Below, one piece after another: positions 23,981 through 36,189 of a stretch of DNA of 64,000 nt (position 1 is the first letter of the stretch; the number at the start of each line of letters is the position of its first letter). The translations under genes and the position numbers were made by a program. The notes under the pieces were generated by a model that had not been told where the DNA came from, ran no database searches, and was given only the letters and a program-made list of their open reading frames with translations. Source of the stretch: Urophycis tenuis (Eukaryota; Chordata; Actinopteri; Gadiformes; Phycidae); the NCBI GenBank assembly GCA_036785325.1, contig JAXIVH010000001.1:10466525-10530524 (forward strand), in the 5' to 3' direction.

Positions 23981-26900
23981 TTAATGTGTGTCATTGGTAC
24001 CTTCTTTTTTAACAGTTTCAATTTGATGACGCCTGAATTTCTTCACCATTCTCTTCATATCTCGATCTGATCGGAGATCACCTGTCTTCAGTGGAAATGT
24101 TTCCCCCATTTGTGGATCAAACTTATTTCTGAAACATAATAATAATTAATTTTGAGAGTACACAGGAATGCCGTCATAAGAGAACATAGAAAGGCTAGAG
24201 GCTTTCCAAACCACTAAACAGAGACTTGAACAGGGAACAGCATCAGTAATTCATCATACAAACATTACAATAATCTGATGAAGAACATTTCAAACCTACT
24301 TTTTAAGGTGTTGCTCGATGGCCTTTCGCTCGTAGATTGTGTCATTCTTAGTCTTAACAGGCTCCACAAAGAGCTTCCCAGTGAGTGGACATTTCAGATG
24401 TTTGGGTGTGATCACTGTAACAGGACCAACCAATTCCTTCCAAGATAATTAAAAAAATATTGATTCAAAGTGCATAGGCCAATCATATACAATAAACACA
24501 GATATTTTAATGTCATGAGTTCAAAGAATCCTCAACGTATGTGAAAACCTTCACCTGCTCCCTGTCATTGAAGGACTTGGCTGCCATTTTCGCCGTATGG
24601 TTCTTGGCTTCTTGTTGAAACTCCTCCTTGCTGGATTGGTACTGCTCGGCCAAAATGCTTCCAAAAGATAAACAGTACTAATTGAATGACATTATGTGTG
24701 TCCTATCATCAAGTGAATATGATATGGTTAATAAATATATTCACTGGCTTAGTAAGTGTTTTTTTTTTTATCAAGAACTATAATACTGACATCACATGAC
24801 ATCATCATGAGAACACAATAAATGATGCCTGCATAATTATAAACTCAAACTCAAATCACAGAGGCAGTTTCTTCCTTTAAATGTTTTGTTTGAAACTATG
24901 CAAGAACATCTAACCTGTCCAGGGGGTCTTCAGCCTCAGGGGCAATGAGCAGTCCAAAAATGGCATCAAGGATCTCCCTCATGGAAATGTGGGCGTTGTA
25001 GCCGCGGTCAAATATGTTGTGACATATCCGCCCAGAGTTGTTGATATTGCAGTGGTACACCTACACTAATGTTAAGATCATTTAACAACTGCTGCATTTA
25101 CCTCTCCATTGGCTCTTTTACAATGATGATAATAAAATTGATAACAAAAAAATCCAAATAGAAGGATACAGACGTGACAAAGCGCATTGTGGGAGGTTTC
25201 ACTGGATAGTCCTCACCAAACTGACAGTACAGCTCAAAGGTGCCATTCTCATATGGCGTGTCAGGGGGACCCTGCATCAGAATCTTCCAAAACGCTATGG
25301 ACAGGTACAAATCACACATAACAGTTAGAAATCACACATAACAGTGAGAAATCATGCACAATGTAAATCACATACCTATTAGAAATCACACACAATCAAA
25401 AATAATTTGAAACGTAGCGGAAAACAGTTATAAAGCACACACCATCATCTCACACAAAAGTTATAAATCACACACATAACAGTTAAGGTAACACTCACAA
25501 CAGTCATAAGTCTCTCATCCGCAGGAAATACACATGGATCAACACAATCCATGGGAGTGCCCCATTCAAAATAAAACGTTGAATGTTAGAGAAAGGTGAA
25601 AGATTTCCCACTAAAGCGATCTAAAGCAGGAAGTGAAAGGGACAATCCGCAGTGAGGTCCCGGTGGGTCTAGCAGGCACTTCCCTCCGAGTCCCTGGCCA
25701 ACGACAGTGGCTACTTATGGGACATCGGACTACAGTAATAAGGATGCAGTGTTTACCTTATGTGCATCCAGCAGCAGCGAAAACAAACAATGCATTCAAA
25801 GACTATTTATCCTGGGCCTTAGAATCGGACTCAATGTTTGCTTTCAAGTCTCCATTTTCTCCAAAGTCTACAAAGTCTCACAACTTTGTGTGTATGGCTC
25901 TATTCGGATTAATCTCAATGAGTCTTGAGTCTCGGCATGATAACACTGAATCCAGTAACCAGTCCTCCGTGGGCAAGATTCTCACTTACTGAAGTCTGAC
26001 TCGGACGGGAAGATTGTGATGTAGGGATGAGGATCACAATGCAGGCTTCTCAACTCCTCAAGTACACGTTTGTCCTTTTCCAAGGTAATTTTCTTGGATT
26101 CCTTGTTTTTTAAAGAACTGTTTAGAAAGAAGTGAGTGTTATGCAAGTAGCAACACAACCAGAGTACATGACATGGCATGGGAGGAAAGACAAAACACCA
26201 CAAATGACCAGTTGTTGGTTGGTTTGTACAAACCTCTCTGTCAGGGTCACTTTGTCACTGAACTTGCTTGGCAGAGAGGTCTCTGGGAGGTCATCGTAAC
26301 CATGTTGTTTGAATATGCTTCTTAGAACAGTCTGGTGGTGGATGCAACGCACAACATAGAAGATGCTGGTCAGTTTTGTGTTTGTCTTTTTTTTAAGACT
26401 TTATTTTAAAAGACAACCATCAACTATACGGCAAGGACTGATCCAACTGACCTCACTTTTGATGGATGACGGATCAAGTTTTTTCTTGGGTTTTCTAATT
26501 TGCAGAGAAAGAACGGTCTCACATTCAAAAAGTCTGAGGCCTTCTTTGCTTGTTTGTGGCTTGAAACAGCAACCTCCTGAATCCAGATTTGGGCATAAAG
26601 TAAAAATAGATTTAATGTATGTGACGTTGAGGCTGTGTGTGACTGAGTTACCGGCTCTAGTGAGGCTGTACCTGTGGCATTGCTGATACCGTGAAGTGTG
26701 TTGTTCACCACTTCTCCAAGCAGAATGGAATCCACAATGATGTTGGATTTGATCAGATTTACTGCAACAGTTTCAGGTTTTACCTTGGATCTGTTTGGAC
26801 AGTGATTCATATAGCATTGCAAATTCATATTTCATTCAATTCCATAAACATAAATAGTCGATAAAAATATCTTACTACATATGAACACTATGTAAACAAA

Positions 26901-29900
26901 GTCAATTTCTGTGTGTTTGGGTTTGATTTGAAATTATACTGCAACTTTGGGGTTAATGTTTGACCTTGGGTGAGGTTGTACGTGAGTATGGCCATTAAGT
27001 AAATTTTTATATTTAATAGAATTTACCCAACATCGTTTCCATCTGTGAGACATATAATGCGGAGTCTACAATCAGGGAACCTCTTCTTGACTGCTTCCAT
27101 TTCAATCACTCCATGTTGCAGGGCGTCGTACAGAACAGTCTGCCCACATGCTTTAAGGCCACGCAGATGTTCCTGTTGTTAAATGTAGGGTCAGGGCTAT
27201 ATCTATCTTTATATACTTTTATAATGTGTACACTGAAAAAAGGGCTTGATTTGTATTCCAAAAAGTTTGTTTCCATAAACTCAAAATTGTGATAGAATTA
27301 TTATTCATCGTTATTTAATGGAAAAAAGTAGCAGCAGTTTCTGAAATTAATGACCATTTAATTATTTAATTTAATCAATTGATTTATGGAATTTCATTTG
27401 TAAAGCCAAGGAATGAATTTGACACAATACATGTTTGTTTACAACTAAATATCTTGATATAATGATAAAAACATACCTTGAATTTTTCCAGAGTTTCTGT
27501 AAACGTGTGTATGACTTTAATGTTTGAGTTGAACGTCACAAGGCCGATCACGTGATGGAAATCGTAAGCCATGGTCCTTGTTGCAAAGCAGTCAAACAGC
27601 TCCTTCACAGCATCGATTTTTTTCATTTTCAGTTCCTTGTAGCATTCCTCATTCATGGAGGAACTGGTATCCATCAGCACCTAACAAATAGAGCTATGAT
27701 TTGTTCTGTAATGTAATTTCTATTCTCTTATTATCTATTCAGTTAGCAGATGCCCTAAAATATACTATACTGCACATATTAATATACAGTATATATTAGG
27801 GATAGGACGGTTTATGAAAACCGTCCGAACCGTTCGGTCCGACTGTCTCGGTTCGATTCGTGTGTGTTGCGTTCAGTTCATGCGCTGCTCCTTTTTCTCA
27901 TAGGCGAAGCGTGTACATTCCAGAGCAGAAGGCGGCGGTACTGCGCCTAAAGCCAACCACCAGGAGTAGACAACAAGAAGAAGCAAAGCAGTGTAGCCGG
28001 GTGTAGCAGATAGAAATAGAGTATTGGGTCAGTTGTTGTGGAGAATTGTGTGGGTATGGCGAGTGGGAAAAAGCCAGAAGTTGCTAGCTTGTTAGAAGAT
28101 GCGCCAGCAGCACTTTATAGCGCCATCCTTAAAAATGTTTGCAGTTACAACCAAAAAATAAAATAAAAGGGTCGGTAGGTAGGTCTATATTTTTTTTTTT
28201 CAAAATTCTAAGTAAACAAAAAAGTACAATTTTGGTCATGGTGAATACGTCGGTATGAATTTAAACAAATTTGCAATATCATGACATCACTGACTGCATC
28301 TCCAACCCGTAAAAGTTTAGTGGTCTCCTTGACATCAGTCGACAAGGTCAGTGTAAGACTCGAGGGGAGAAGGGATGGGTAAAGATCTGGGCACAGTTCT
28401 CCCAGAACTTAGTGTTACGTAATAGCGGTGTCAACATATTTCAATGCATTTTTTAAATATATTGCTACGGTGTCTGAACCTGTATAACTTTGAACTTTGC
28501 TGCAGCAGCAGCCACAATAACAGACAAACGCGAAACATTGATGAAATGAAGCAAATATTAAATAAAGAACGTAGCCTAAGTGTGTATGTTGGCAATTTAT
28601 ATTCACGATACTTACTAAAATGTAATTAAAAGGGTTTTATTGTATTTGCATTAGTTGTTTGAAGAGTTAAAAAAAACGGTGGGTCTTAACACAAGTTTAC
28701 AACCTGCAAATCGGTCAGACTAAAAGGGGAAAAAAAATCATATTTGTGTCGGTCCTAAATTGACAGGGTTGGTCGGGTTACGGCAAACCGAAATAATTTC
28801 AAGGATGGCCTAGTTCTGCTGTATGGGACCACTTTGCATTTAGAGTGACCTACGATGATGCCGGTAAGAAAGTTGTTGACAAAAGTCAATCAAAATGACA
28901 ATCAAAATTTCCGAACCGAACCGAAAACCGTGACCACAAAACCGTGAACCGAACCGAATCGTGGATTTTGTGAACCGTTCCACCCCTAGGATATAAATGT
29001 ATATATTACCAGAATTGCTTCTTTTGGAGTCCTGCAAGTAATAAATGTTTGGTCCTTGGAAAGATTACCGGTTCTGTAGAAAAGAAAAATGCAAAGCAGT
29101 ATGAACAATATTTCTACAGATTAATGATTAGATATAGATCAGATATATAATAGATAATCTTTCTTCAATGTTTCTTTCATTAGTGTTTACATTATCTGCA
29201 TTTGTTTTCTGATGAGTTATGAATCTTTCCTAAATATCAAATATGGCAAATAAGGTTTGTATGTTAAGATGAGTTATAATATAATACAGTAATAATAACA
29301 GTTGGTACTAGACTGTCACTGCCTGTTTTACTTTTAAACAGAGAGGTATTTTAATAATTTGCCTAATTCTTACATAATATGAGCTGTACATATTTGTTAT
29401 GCATGTAGGATGATACATTTTGTGCACACATAAATGTGCATACTGTTTGTAAAGAACTGCAAGTTCTTCTTTTCTTACATGGCTGCCAGTTGATCCAAAC
29501 TGACAGTTTTAATTTTGCCAATGAGAAAATCCCACACTTTAATCAGATGTGGCATACATTTATCTTTGGACAGACAAATGCCAACATTATCTGCAACAAG
29601 AAGAAGAATGTGTAAATGATTACCTGGCTGGCTTGCAATAAAACAAGCATAAGTAGCTTTAATGTGTGTATATGTTTATGTGTATGGCAGTACCTTCACC
29701 CAGAAGTACAGGCAATGGCCCAGGCTGCCCTGCGTCCTTGAGTTGTAGAGGAGGAGTCACTTGTAGGAAGGGGAGCTTTGACAGTTTCTCTGTCATGTTG
29801 GCAAAGGTCTCCTTCATATTCACTTGAAAGCTTTAAGCAAAAACAATGAACCGACATTAGCATGGGCATGACCACTTTAGCTTGTGTTGCACTTTGCTTC

Positions 29901-32900
29901 ATGGCAACTTTATTTAAAAGGGTAGTTCGGACTTTTGGACATAGGACATTATTTCCAATTTATCCTGTGTGTTATTTATCATTGGAGACGTTTTCAACAC
30001 ATTTCATTCAGTTGTTCTAGTTGCAGAGTGCGCTGGTGCTAGGCTAGCGCAAGTCAACGGTTTCGGCTAGCCTGCTAATAAAAACAGTCTTACCCACTCC
30101 GCAGAACACCAGAGGCAAATAAATTATAACGCCAGACTATCGATGTGAATGTCTGTGTTGATAGAATAATGTTAGAAATAAAACTAACCTTGCATTGTAT
30201 GAGTCATCGCATTTTCAAGGGACTAGTTTCTGCTGGTAACCTAGGTAATATCAGTCCGCCGCTTTCCTAGCCTACCAGGAAGTATAACGCTCAACGCTTG
30301 ACTCTCAAAATGCAATGCCATGCAAGGATGGTTTTATTTCTAACATTATTCTATCAACACAGACATTTACATTGATAGTCTGGCGTTATAATTAATTTGC
30401 CTTCGGGTGTACTGTGGATTAGGGAAGACTGTTTTTATTAGCAGCCCAGCCAAAACCGTTGACTTGCGCTAGAGTAGCACCAGCCAACTCTGCAACTAGA
30501 AGAACTGAATGAAATATGTTGAAAATGTCTCCAACGATAAATAACACACAGGATAACTTGGAAGTGAGGTCCTATGTCCAAAATTCTGACCTTCCCCTTT
30601 AAGGAATAAACCACAAATACTTCTGCAGTGGAGGCAACCTCGACAGCATCACCATTTGTTGTACACTATTTTACAACATCCCGGAGTGGTTTATTCTGCT
30701 TCTACTACAGTTTCCAACCATGCACCATGGTTGCTTTCATCTTAAATATTCTTTTTTTTATCAACTTAATCAGCCTGAATTAAAAAAGAAAATGTTATGA
30801 CATTGTTAAATACTTGAAATACTCTGTCACTAATGTTCCAAGGGTGTGCATTATGTTTCAATAACAGGGCATCTCTGACTTTTAACAATTCTGAATCAAT
30901 GTCATATTTATCATGAACCACAACAGTAAAGTACAACCATGGACCAGATGTTTTGTTCACAACACAAAAAAGGAGTGGTGTTGCAGCAGAGTCAAAGCCA
31001 AGGTAGCTTACCACCCTAAGTGTGGACCCTTGTGTATTCCTTACATATGACCACTACACTGGCCTTATTCACAAGAAGTCCTCTTTAGAGATCTCTTCAC
31101 AACAGCATTCAAATAAGAATGGGATTTCACTTGAAGAATGAAGTGACGTAGATGTCCAATTATAGTGCTACAACAACAACAAAATGGGCAAGTCTGTTTA
31201 AAATTCAACAACGTATATCTGTGTTAAATGGCTACATACTTCTCTCTGGGCACAGCATCGTGATACAACCAAAGGAGGTATGTTGTGAAAGAGGGAGGCA
31301 GGCTAAGCAGTATCTTCTCTGTGTCAGTGACCCTCTTCAGTGAGCTTTCCTTCAAGTTTTCTTCAGAGCAGTTTGGAATTTTATCTCCTTCTGAAAAACG
31401 AAAATCAAATCAAGCCAATGTGAATGAAGCTAAGAACATGGCCAACGCTAACATACGATCACAAAAGTAGACTTTTCATTATACATCATTGCTATGAGCT
31501 CCTTGTCCTTAGTATGGTATTTCACTTCACTTTTTTTGTAATGTACTAATACATTTTCTGCACAGATCCAGCGGATCCAGAACGCTGCAGCATGCCTTGT
31601 GTTCAAGCGACACAAATTCTCCCATGTGACCCCCCTCTTCGTTGACCTCCACTGGCTCCCTGTAGTGGCTCGCACCATATTCAAGACACTGGTACTGGCC
31701 TACAAAGCTGTGAATGGAACTGCCCCTACCTACCTACAAGTGTTAGTGAAACCCCACGCCCCTGCTTGACCACTCCACTCAACTACCTCAGCTGGTCGAC
31801 TGGTTTCTCCATCACTAAAAAGAGGAAAAGGTTGGATGGCGAAATCACAACGCTTCTCCGTTTTGGCACCGCAGTGGTGGAACGAGCTCCCTGCCAATGT
31901 CAGGACTGTGGCGTCACTCCCCATCTTCCAGAAGAATCTCAAGACTCATTTGTTCAGAGTTCACCTGAACCCTACATAACATTCATCCTCTACTGACCTA
32001 CCCTAATGCTCTTGTATGTTGTATGTCTTGGTACTTTTGTTAACCTAGCAATTGAAGTGCTAGTGCTTGAAACTTGTTGGTGACTTTCTTACTGTATAAA
32101 ATGAAATGTTTCACCTTCCTCTTTTGACAAATGTACTTTTTGTCAGTTGCTTTGGATAAAAGCATCTGCTAAATGCCCTTAATGTAAATGTAAAAAAAAT
32201 GTTTTAAAAAATCTCCAAAAAGGCATCTAAGAAACGCCTCTGCCCATAGCAGAGGCGTTTCTTAGATTTACTTAGTTTCTTACTTAGTTTCTTTTTTCTT
32301 AGATACCATCACAGTGCTTACTAGAATTTGAGATGTGTGTAAAACTGTACTCTAGACAATTTACCTCTGATCTTTCGAAGAACATCAGCTCTTTCAAAGA
32401 CAACTGGTGATCCAGGTACATAAACTGGTTCACAGAAACGAAGTCCTTGTTCAGATGTCAGTGTGATTGGTGCATAGACTTCATGCACCGTTGAATGATT
32501 CTGATTAAACAGGGGGGAATGGTTATCTCTTCAGTTATTTCAAAGGAAATAGGACACCTATCTTTAAATGAAAGTGCAGTGTCACAAAATGTAATCACAA
32601 TTGTAAGACACATGGGTAGCTTTCCTTGTATTCCAATGGACAGGTTTGAGCTACACAGTATCAAGACAAGGTCTACAGCTTGTAGTACAAAACACACCTC
32701 CGCTGCTGTTAAGAGATGTGCCCAACAGTGTGATGAATACTCAAAGACATCCATGTCCTCTATTGGTTTTTCCTCAGTGCGTTGTCCAGGCTTTGGCAAA
32801 AGTTGTCTGAACAGCACATACAGTCCTTCAAAGATTGCAATCTTTAAAGGGTGGAAGAGAATAAAACCATAATGCATATACATGTATTACGCATGAGAGT

Positions 32901-35635
32901 TGTGTGTGATGAGCACATGCAGCTAAATGCTTACAGAAACACATACCTTTTGAGTTTTGGTTACAATCTCATTCTTGCTGATCAGCTGGTACAAACTTTG
33001 TGCCAGAGGGTTACAGCCAGTTAGTTGGCGAATGTAAGCAACGACCTCTGTGAATCTCCCTCCCTGCTTTTCTGTTCTCTGAGGGAGGGCAAAAGCATGT
33101 TTTTGTTGTTGTTGTAGTTTTAGAGTACTTGCAATAAAGTATTCAAAGGGTTTGTTATGGAAGCCATATTCAGCTCTTAAAACTCATGGAAATGACTAAT
33201 ATTGAAATGAATAAATACCAAAATTATCATAATTATAAATGCAAATATATCAGTCTATTAAAAATGGCACTAACGTATGCCATTATTTATTATAATTGCC
33301 AATATTTAGTATATTCTTTAATGTGGCTTACCACAGAATACAGTGAAGAGAGGAACATGCTCTGTCCTTTTGTGGTTTGTTTCACAGACAGTTCAACATC
33401 ATTACTGAACAACTCAATGTTGTCTTTGGGCTGGTCGTGACACGTAGACAAGTAAAAGTTCACTGTTGAACTTCTGTCTTCAGAGATGCCGCAATCTTCC
33501 AATATGTCACCATCACCGTGGATCCCTCTGTAAAAATGTAGTTCAGTCTCTTTAGAAATTGAGTGGTGTGGTAAATTGGTTAAAATGTTGGAAAAACAAA
33601 GAGAAAAACAACATGTGATTTGAGATTACTGGTAATGTAGAGCATGTGCTGGGATTCCACTTTTATTTGCCAGCTTTCTTCTTAAATCCTCAATTGTGTC
33701 AGTGCTCAAGTTCACAGATATGTCAAAGTTTCCCTGTGGGTGGAACACATGTGAAAAAGGACATGGTAATTTACAAATTCTAACGGATTTCAACAAAAAT
33801 ACTAAACAAATGATTGTCTTCTTTAAACATGATCTTGTATATTCAACACTCACCTTGAGCATGATATGACATCGAATGGTCAAATGGTCTTTTTTTTCTT
33901 CTTCTTCTTCTTCTTCTTTGCTTGTCACTATGTTTTGATGTAAGTTATGCTTGGGTGTAAATATGGCATACAGTATATCTTTGTTTTTGATATGTCTGTC
34001 TTTCAAGGACCCTGGGGAGAGTTAAAAAAAAACACAAATGAATACATCATATCATGTGTATATATATATATATATGTTTACTACAGTTCTGTATCCATGA
34101 TGAAGTGAAATGGGTAAGGCTTACATGTGTTAATGAAGGGGTCATCAGTGAGGGGCATTCCATCCACAGTGTACAGGCAGACACTTTTACTGTTACCAAC
34201 ATTTTCAGCATGACAAATCCTCAGGATTAAATCTTCAACTGTGTTCTGTGCTGGATCCATGTCTACAAGGAGAACAAATGTAGTATTTCTAGTACATTGC
34301 AAATCCTCTTTGGGTAATCAGGCAAAACCCAATTTGTTTAGTAAACTTCTCAGAGGAGGTGACAGAGTAGAATCAGTCTAATAGAGAGGAGTCTCAAATT
34401 TTCTGAATAATATTACCATAGCATTATACCACAGCATTGTTGAACATTCGAATCAGGCGGACCACTTGTGCTAAAACTGTAAAAGCTGTAAAACGTAAAC
34501 ATATTTAATAAAAAGCTATTAACGATTCAATATCATTGCGTTTTGGTTATAGACTGGTGTGGGCACACAATGAGACCAATATGATTACTTTCTGCTGCTG
34601 GTTGAAGCGAATGGTGCCTGTCTGTAGAGGGCAAACCCACACCCTCATAAGGGCTGTATGTAAACCAATTGGTGATGTCATGCTACGTCCATTGTTTTTG
34701 GCAAAATCTTATAATGTCCTCCTTCCCCTTCCTACTTACTCCTACACTTTCTATCAAGGAGTATGTGCTGATGCAACAGCCATTAATATACAGTATATAA
34801 TATAGGTGTGTCGCTCTTACCTCTGATAAATCTGTGCTCAGAACACTCAGGGTATGTGTACTGAAGGCTGAAGTCCTCCACCGTCTTCTTGAAGGCCTCT
34901 GGTCCGGGGGCCTCTGAGTCGGGCCTGGCTCTGAGCCTTCTCACATGGTCCTTCAGTTTTACAAAGCGATTCTTCTCCATTTGAGTCAAGCCTGTTTCGG
35001 AATTTTGAGTTATCAAGTGTTTACAGGCTTTTGGACTGGGGGTCATAATTGAGGCACTGGCTGCTCAGGATTTTATGATTTAGGTTGCACCTTGATCACT
35101 TAAGTAACACGTATATACATTCCTGTATTCAGTGTGAGCATATGCCAACAAAAAGGCTCACCCAGAGCAATAGAAGTAGTGTAATGAAGCTATATGGAAT
35201 GTACTGTTGGTTGACAAACCTGAGTGAAGACTTAGGAAGACCATAAAGATAAGATAAGAAATGACGTCTGAATATGGACTCAAATTGCCCTCTACCAAGT
35301 GAAGATACGTTTCATATTGAAGTTTTCTCACTAAAAATGCATAATGCATGAAGAACAAGACACAACCCTAAACAACATGCAGCTTCCATGTTCTGATCGA
35401 AAAGTGAAACTTAAAAGTGTAAACGTGTCAACCACAACTGTTTAATTGTTGGATTGAGGGTCTGAGCATGATGAAGTGCATGATGAAGGCTACGGAGCGT
35501 CTTACCCATGTGGTCTAGATCCTCCTCTGTCACACTGTCAATGAAGTCCCTCTCATCTTTGACACCGCTGTCCAGAAATGTTTTATAGTAGGACTCCAGT
35601 CGGAATCTCTCAAGCAGGCTGTAGATTGCCGCCAT
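23981..35635 (-). CDS. SAM-UBL-UBL-VWA-UBC(E2)-U-box multidomain protein, copy 2
   Basis: Spliced minus-strand gene of about 25 coding exons and ~1,200 residues, reconstructed from GT/AG sites and phase. Exons: SAM 35635-~35445; linker 34821-~35000; UBL1 34262-34125 and 34011-33854; UBL2 33733-33630 and 33527-33332; middle 33078-32947, 32841-32698, 32500-32365, 31390-31240, 31039-30814, 29830-29694, 29590-29479, 29073-29010; VWA 27680-27477, 27172-27027, 26790-26672, 26576-26452; linker 26385-26234; UBC 26117-25990, 25294-25170, 25060-24915, 24657-24555; U-box 24436-24300 and 24128-23981. The VWA has a DTSSS MIDAS motif and LTDGND. UBL2 aligns with ubiquitin (GIPAHALHYQ; DCGISEDRSSTVNFYLS) but has no terminal Gly-Gly. 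The E2 shows GPPDTPY, DYPVKPP and active-site GRIC, with HPN changed to HCN. The U-box (KCPLTGKLFVEPV, IYERKAI) lacks zinc ligands. Inferred role: self-contained ubiquitin (or UBL) conjugation, possibly antiviral. Unresolved: the donor after SAM, and the 30814/29830 junction, where the obvious sites do not keep frame. I do not recognise a named gene. Confidence 0.8.
27797..28988 (+). mobile_element. hAT-like DNA transposon, internally deleted
   Basis: Ends are imperfect inverted repeats (TAGGGATAGGACGGTT on the left; TAGGGGTGGAACGGTTC when the right end is read in reverse), both followed by repeated GGTTCGG motifs. A short frame starts at 28056 (MASGKKPEVASLLEDAPAAL), like the N-terminus of BED-type hAT transposases. 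A dispersed repeat (28625-28800) is nested inside. No clean target duplication, because the site was a TA microsatellite. Confidence 0.5.
29918..30599. mobile_element. Foldback MITE with ~330-bp arms
   Basis: The two halves are reverse complements over about 330 bp each (AAGGGTAGTTCGGACTTTTG at the left; AAGGGGAAGGTCAGAATTTTG when the right end is reversed). They are flanked by TAA (29915-29917 and 30600-30602). Copy 1 has the unoccupied sequence at ~7340. The 3-bp TAA duplication suggests PIF/Harbinger-type mobilisation. Non-coding. Confidence 0.75.
31555..32195 (+). mobile_element. L2-type LINE 3' fragment
   Basis: Encodes the typical RT C-terminal remnant (HVTPLFVDLHWLPVVARTIF, LAYKAVNGTAPTYLQ), interrupted by stops and frameshifts. 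It ends in the L2 3' tail (GCTTTGGATAAAAGCATCTG then TAAATGTAAA). Inserted in an intron of copy 2 and absent from copy 1. Confidence 0.8.
32225..32267. repeat. Perfect 19-bp inverted repeat
   Basis: Arms 32225-32243 and 32249-32267 (ATCTAAGAAACGCCTCTGC and its complement) with a 5-nt loop, just downstream of the L2 fragment. Copy 1 has only one arm-like GCCTCTGCC at ~8345. Confidence 0.85.
35399..35411 (+). promoter_or_regulatory. IRF-binding-like motif in first coding intron, copy 2
   Basis: Same GAAAAGTGAAACT sequence as 12630-12642, in the same position relative to the SAM exon. Confidence 0.35.
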
Positions 35636-35872
35636 CTATAGTAATGAAAGTGTTAAATTTAGGCTAGAGATAGTCACATTCACACTGAAAGCTGAAACTT
35701 GAAAAATGAACTTAGTTTTCCAAGAAATAATAAGTGCGCTTATGGTGTGCTTATATTATATTGCGCTATTAGGCCGGATAGACTATTCCCATTGATATTA
35801 CACCTTCTGACATTGAAGTATGGCAAAGAAGAACGAATAAAGGAAATGCTATGAATACAAGTCTGTCAAACT

Positions 35873-35883
35873 GAAAGCGAAAC
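35873..35883 (+). promoter_or_regulatory. ISRE-like element, copy 2
   Basis: GAAAGCGAAAC, identical to the copy-1 site and at a matching distance (~240 bp) from the SAM exon. The TATA-like sequence is weaker here (TATTCATAG). The foldback transposon inserted only 26 bp to the right, leaving this site attached to the coding exon. Confidence 0.5.
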
Positions 35884-36189
35884 CGAGCTTGTTTTTCTCA
35901 AAATAACAACTGCGGTCACGCTATCTGCGGTTCAAAACTCGAGTGCCCGTCTACATCGTTTGTTACGGTAAAGCGTGTGAGCGGCTAGATGGTGCATTCA
36001 AGTCCTCGTACATCTCGATTGTTGAAATACATCTGTCATTGCTTTGTTGTTGTTGTTGTTTTACTACATAAAACAAACAAAAAAATGATTGAAACACCAC
36101 CAATAGCCCATCCAGATTAAATTCTGCATAAACAGATTCTAAAAAATCGTAGACAACACAAATCAAATCAACTACAAATGTTATGGCCA

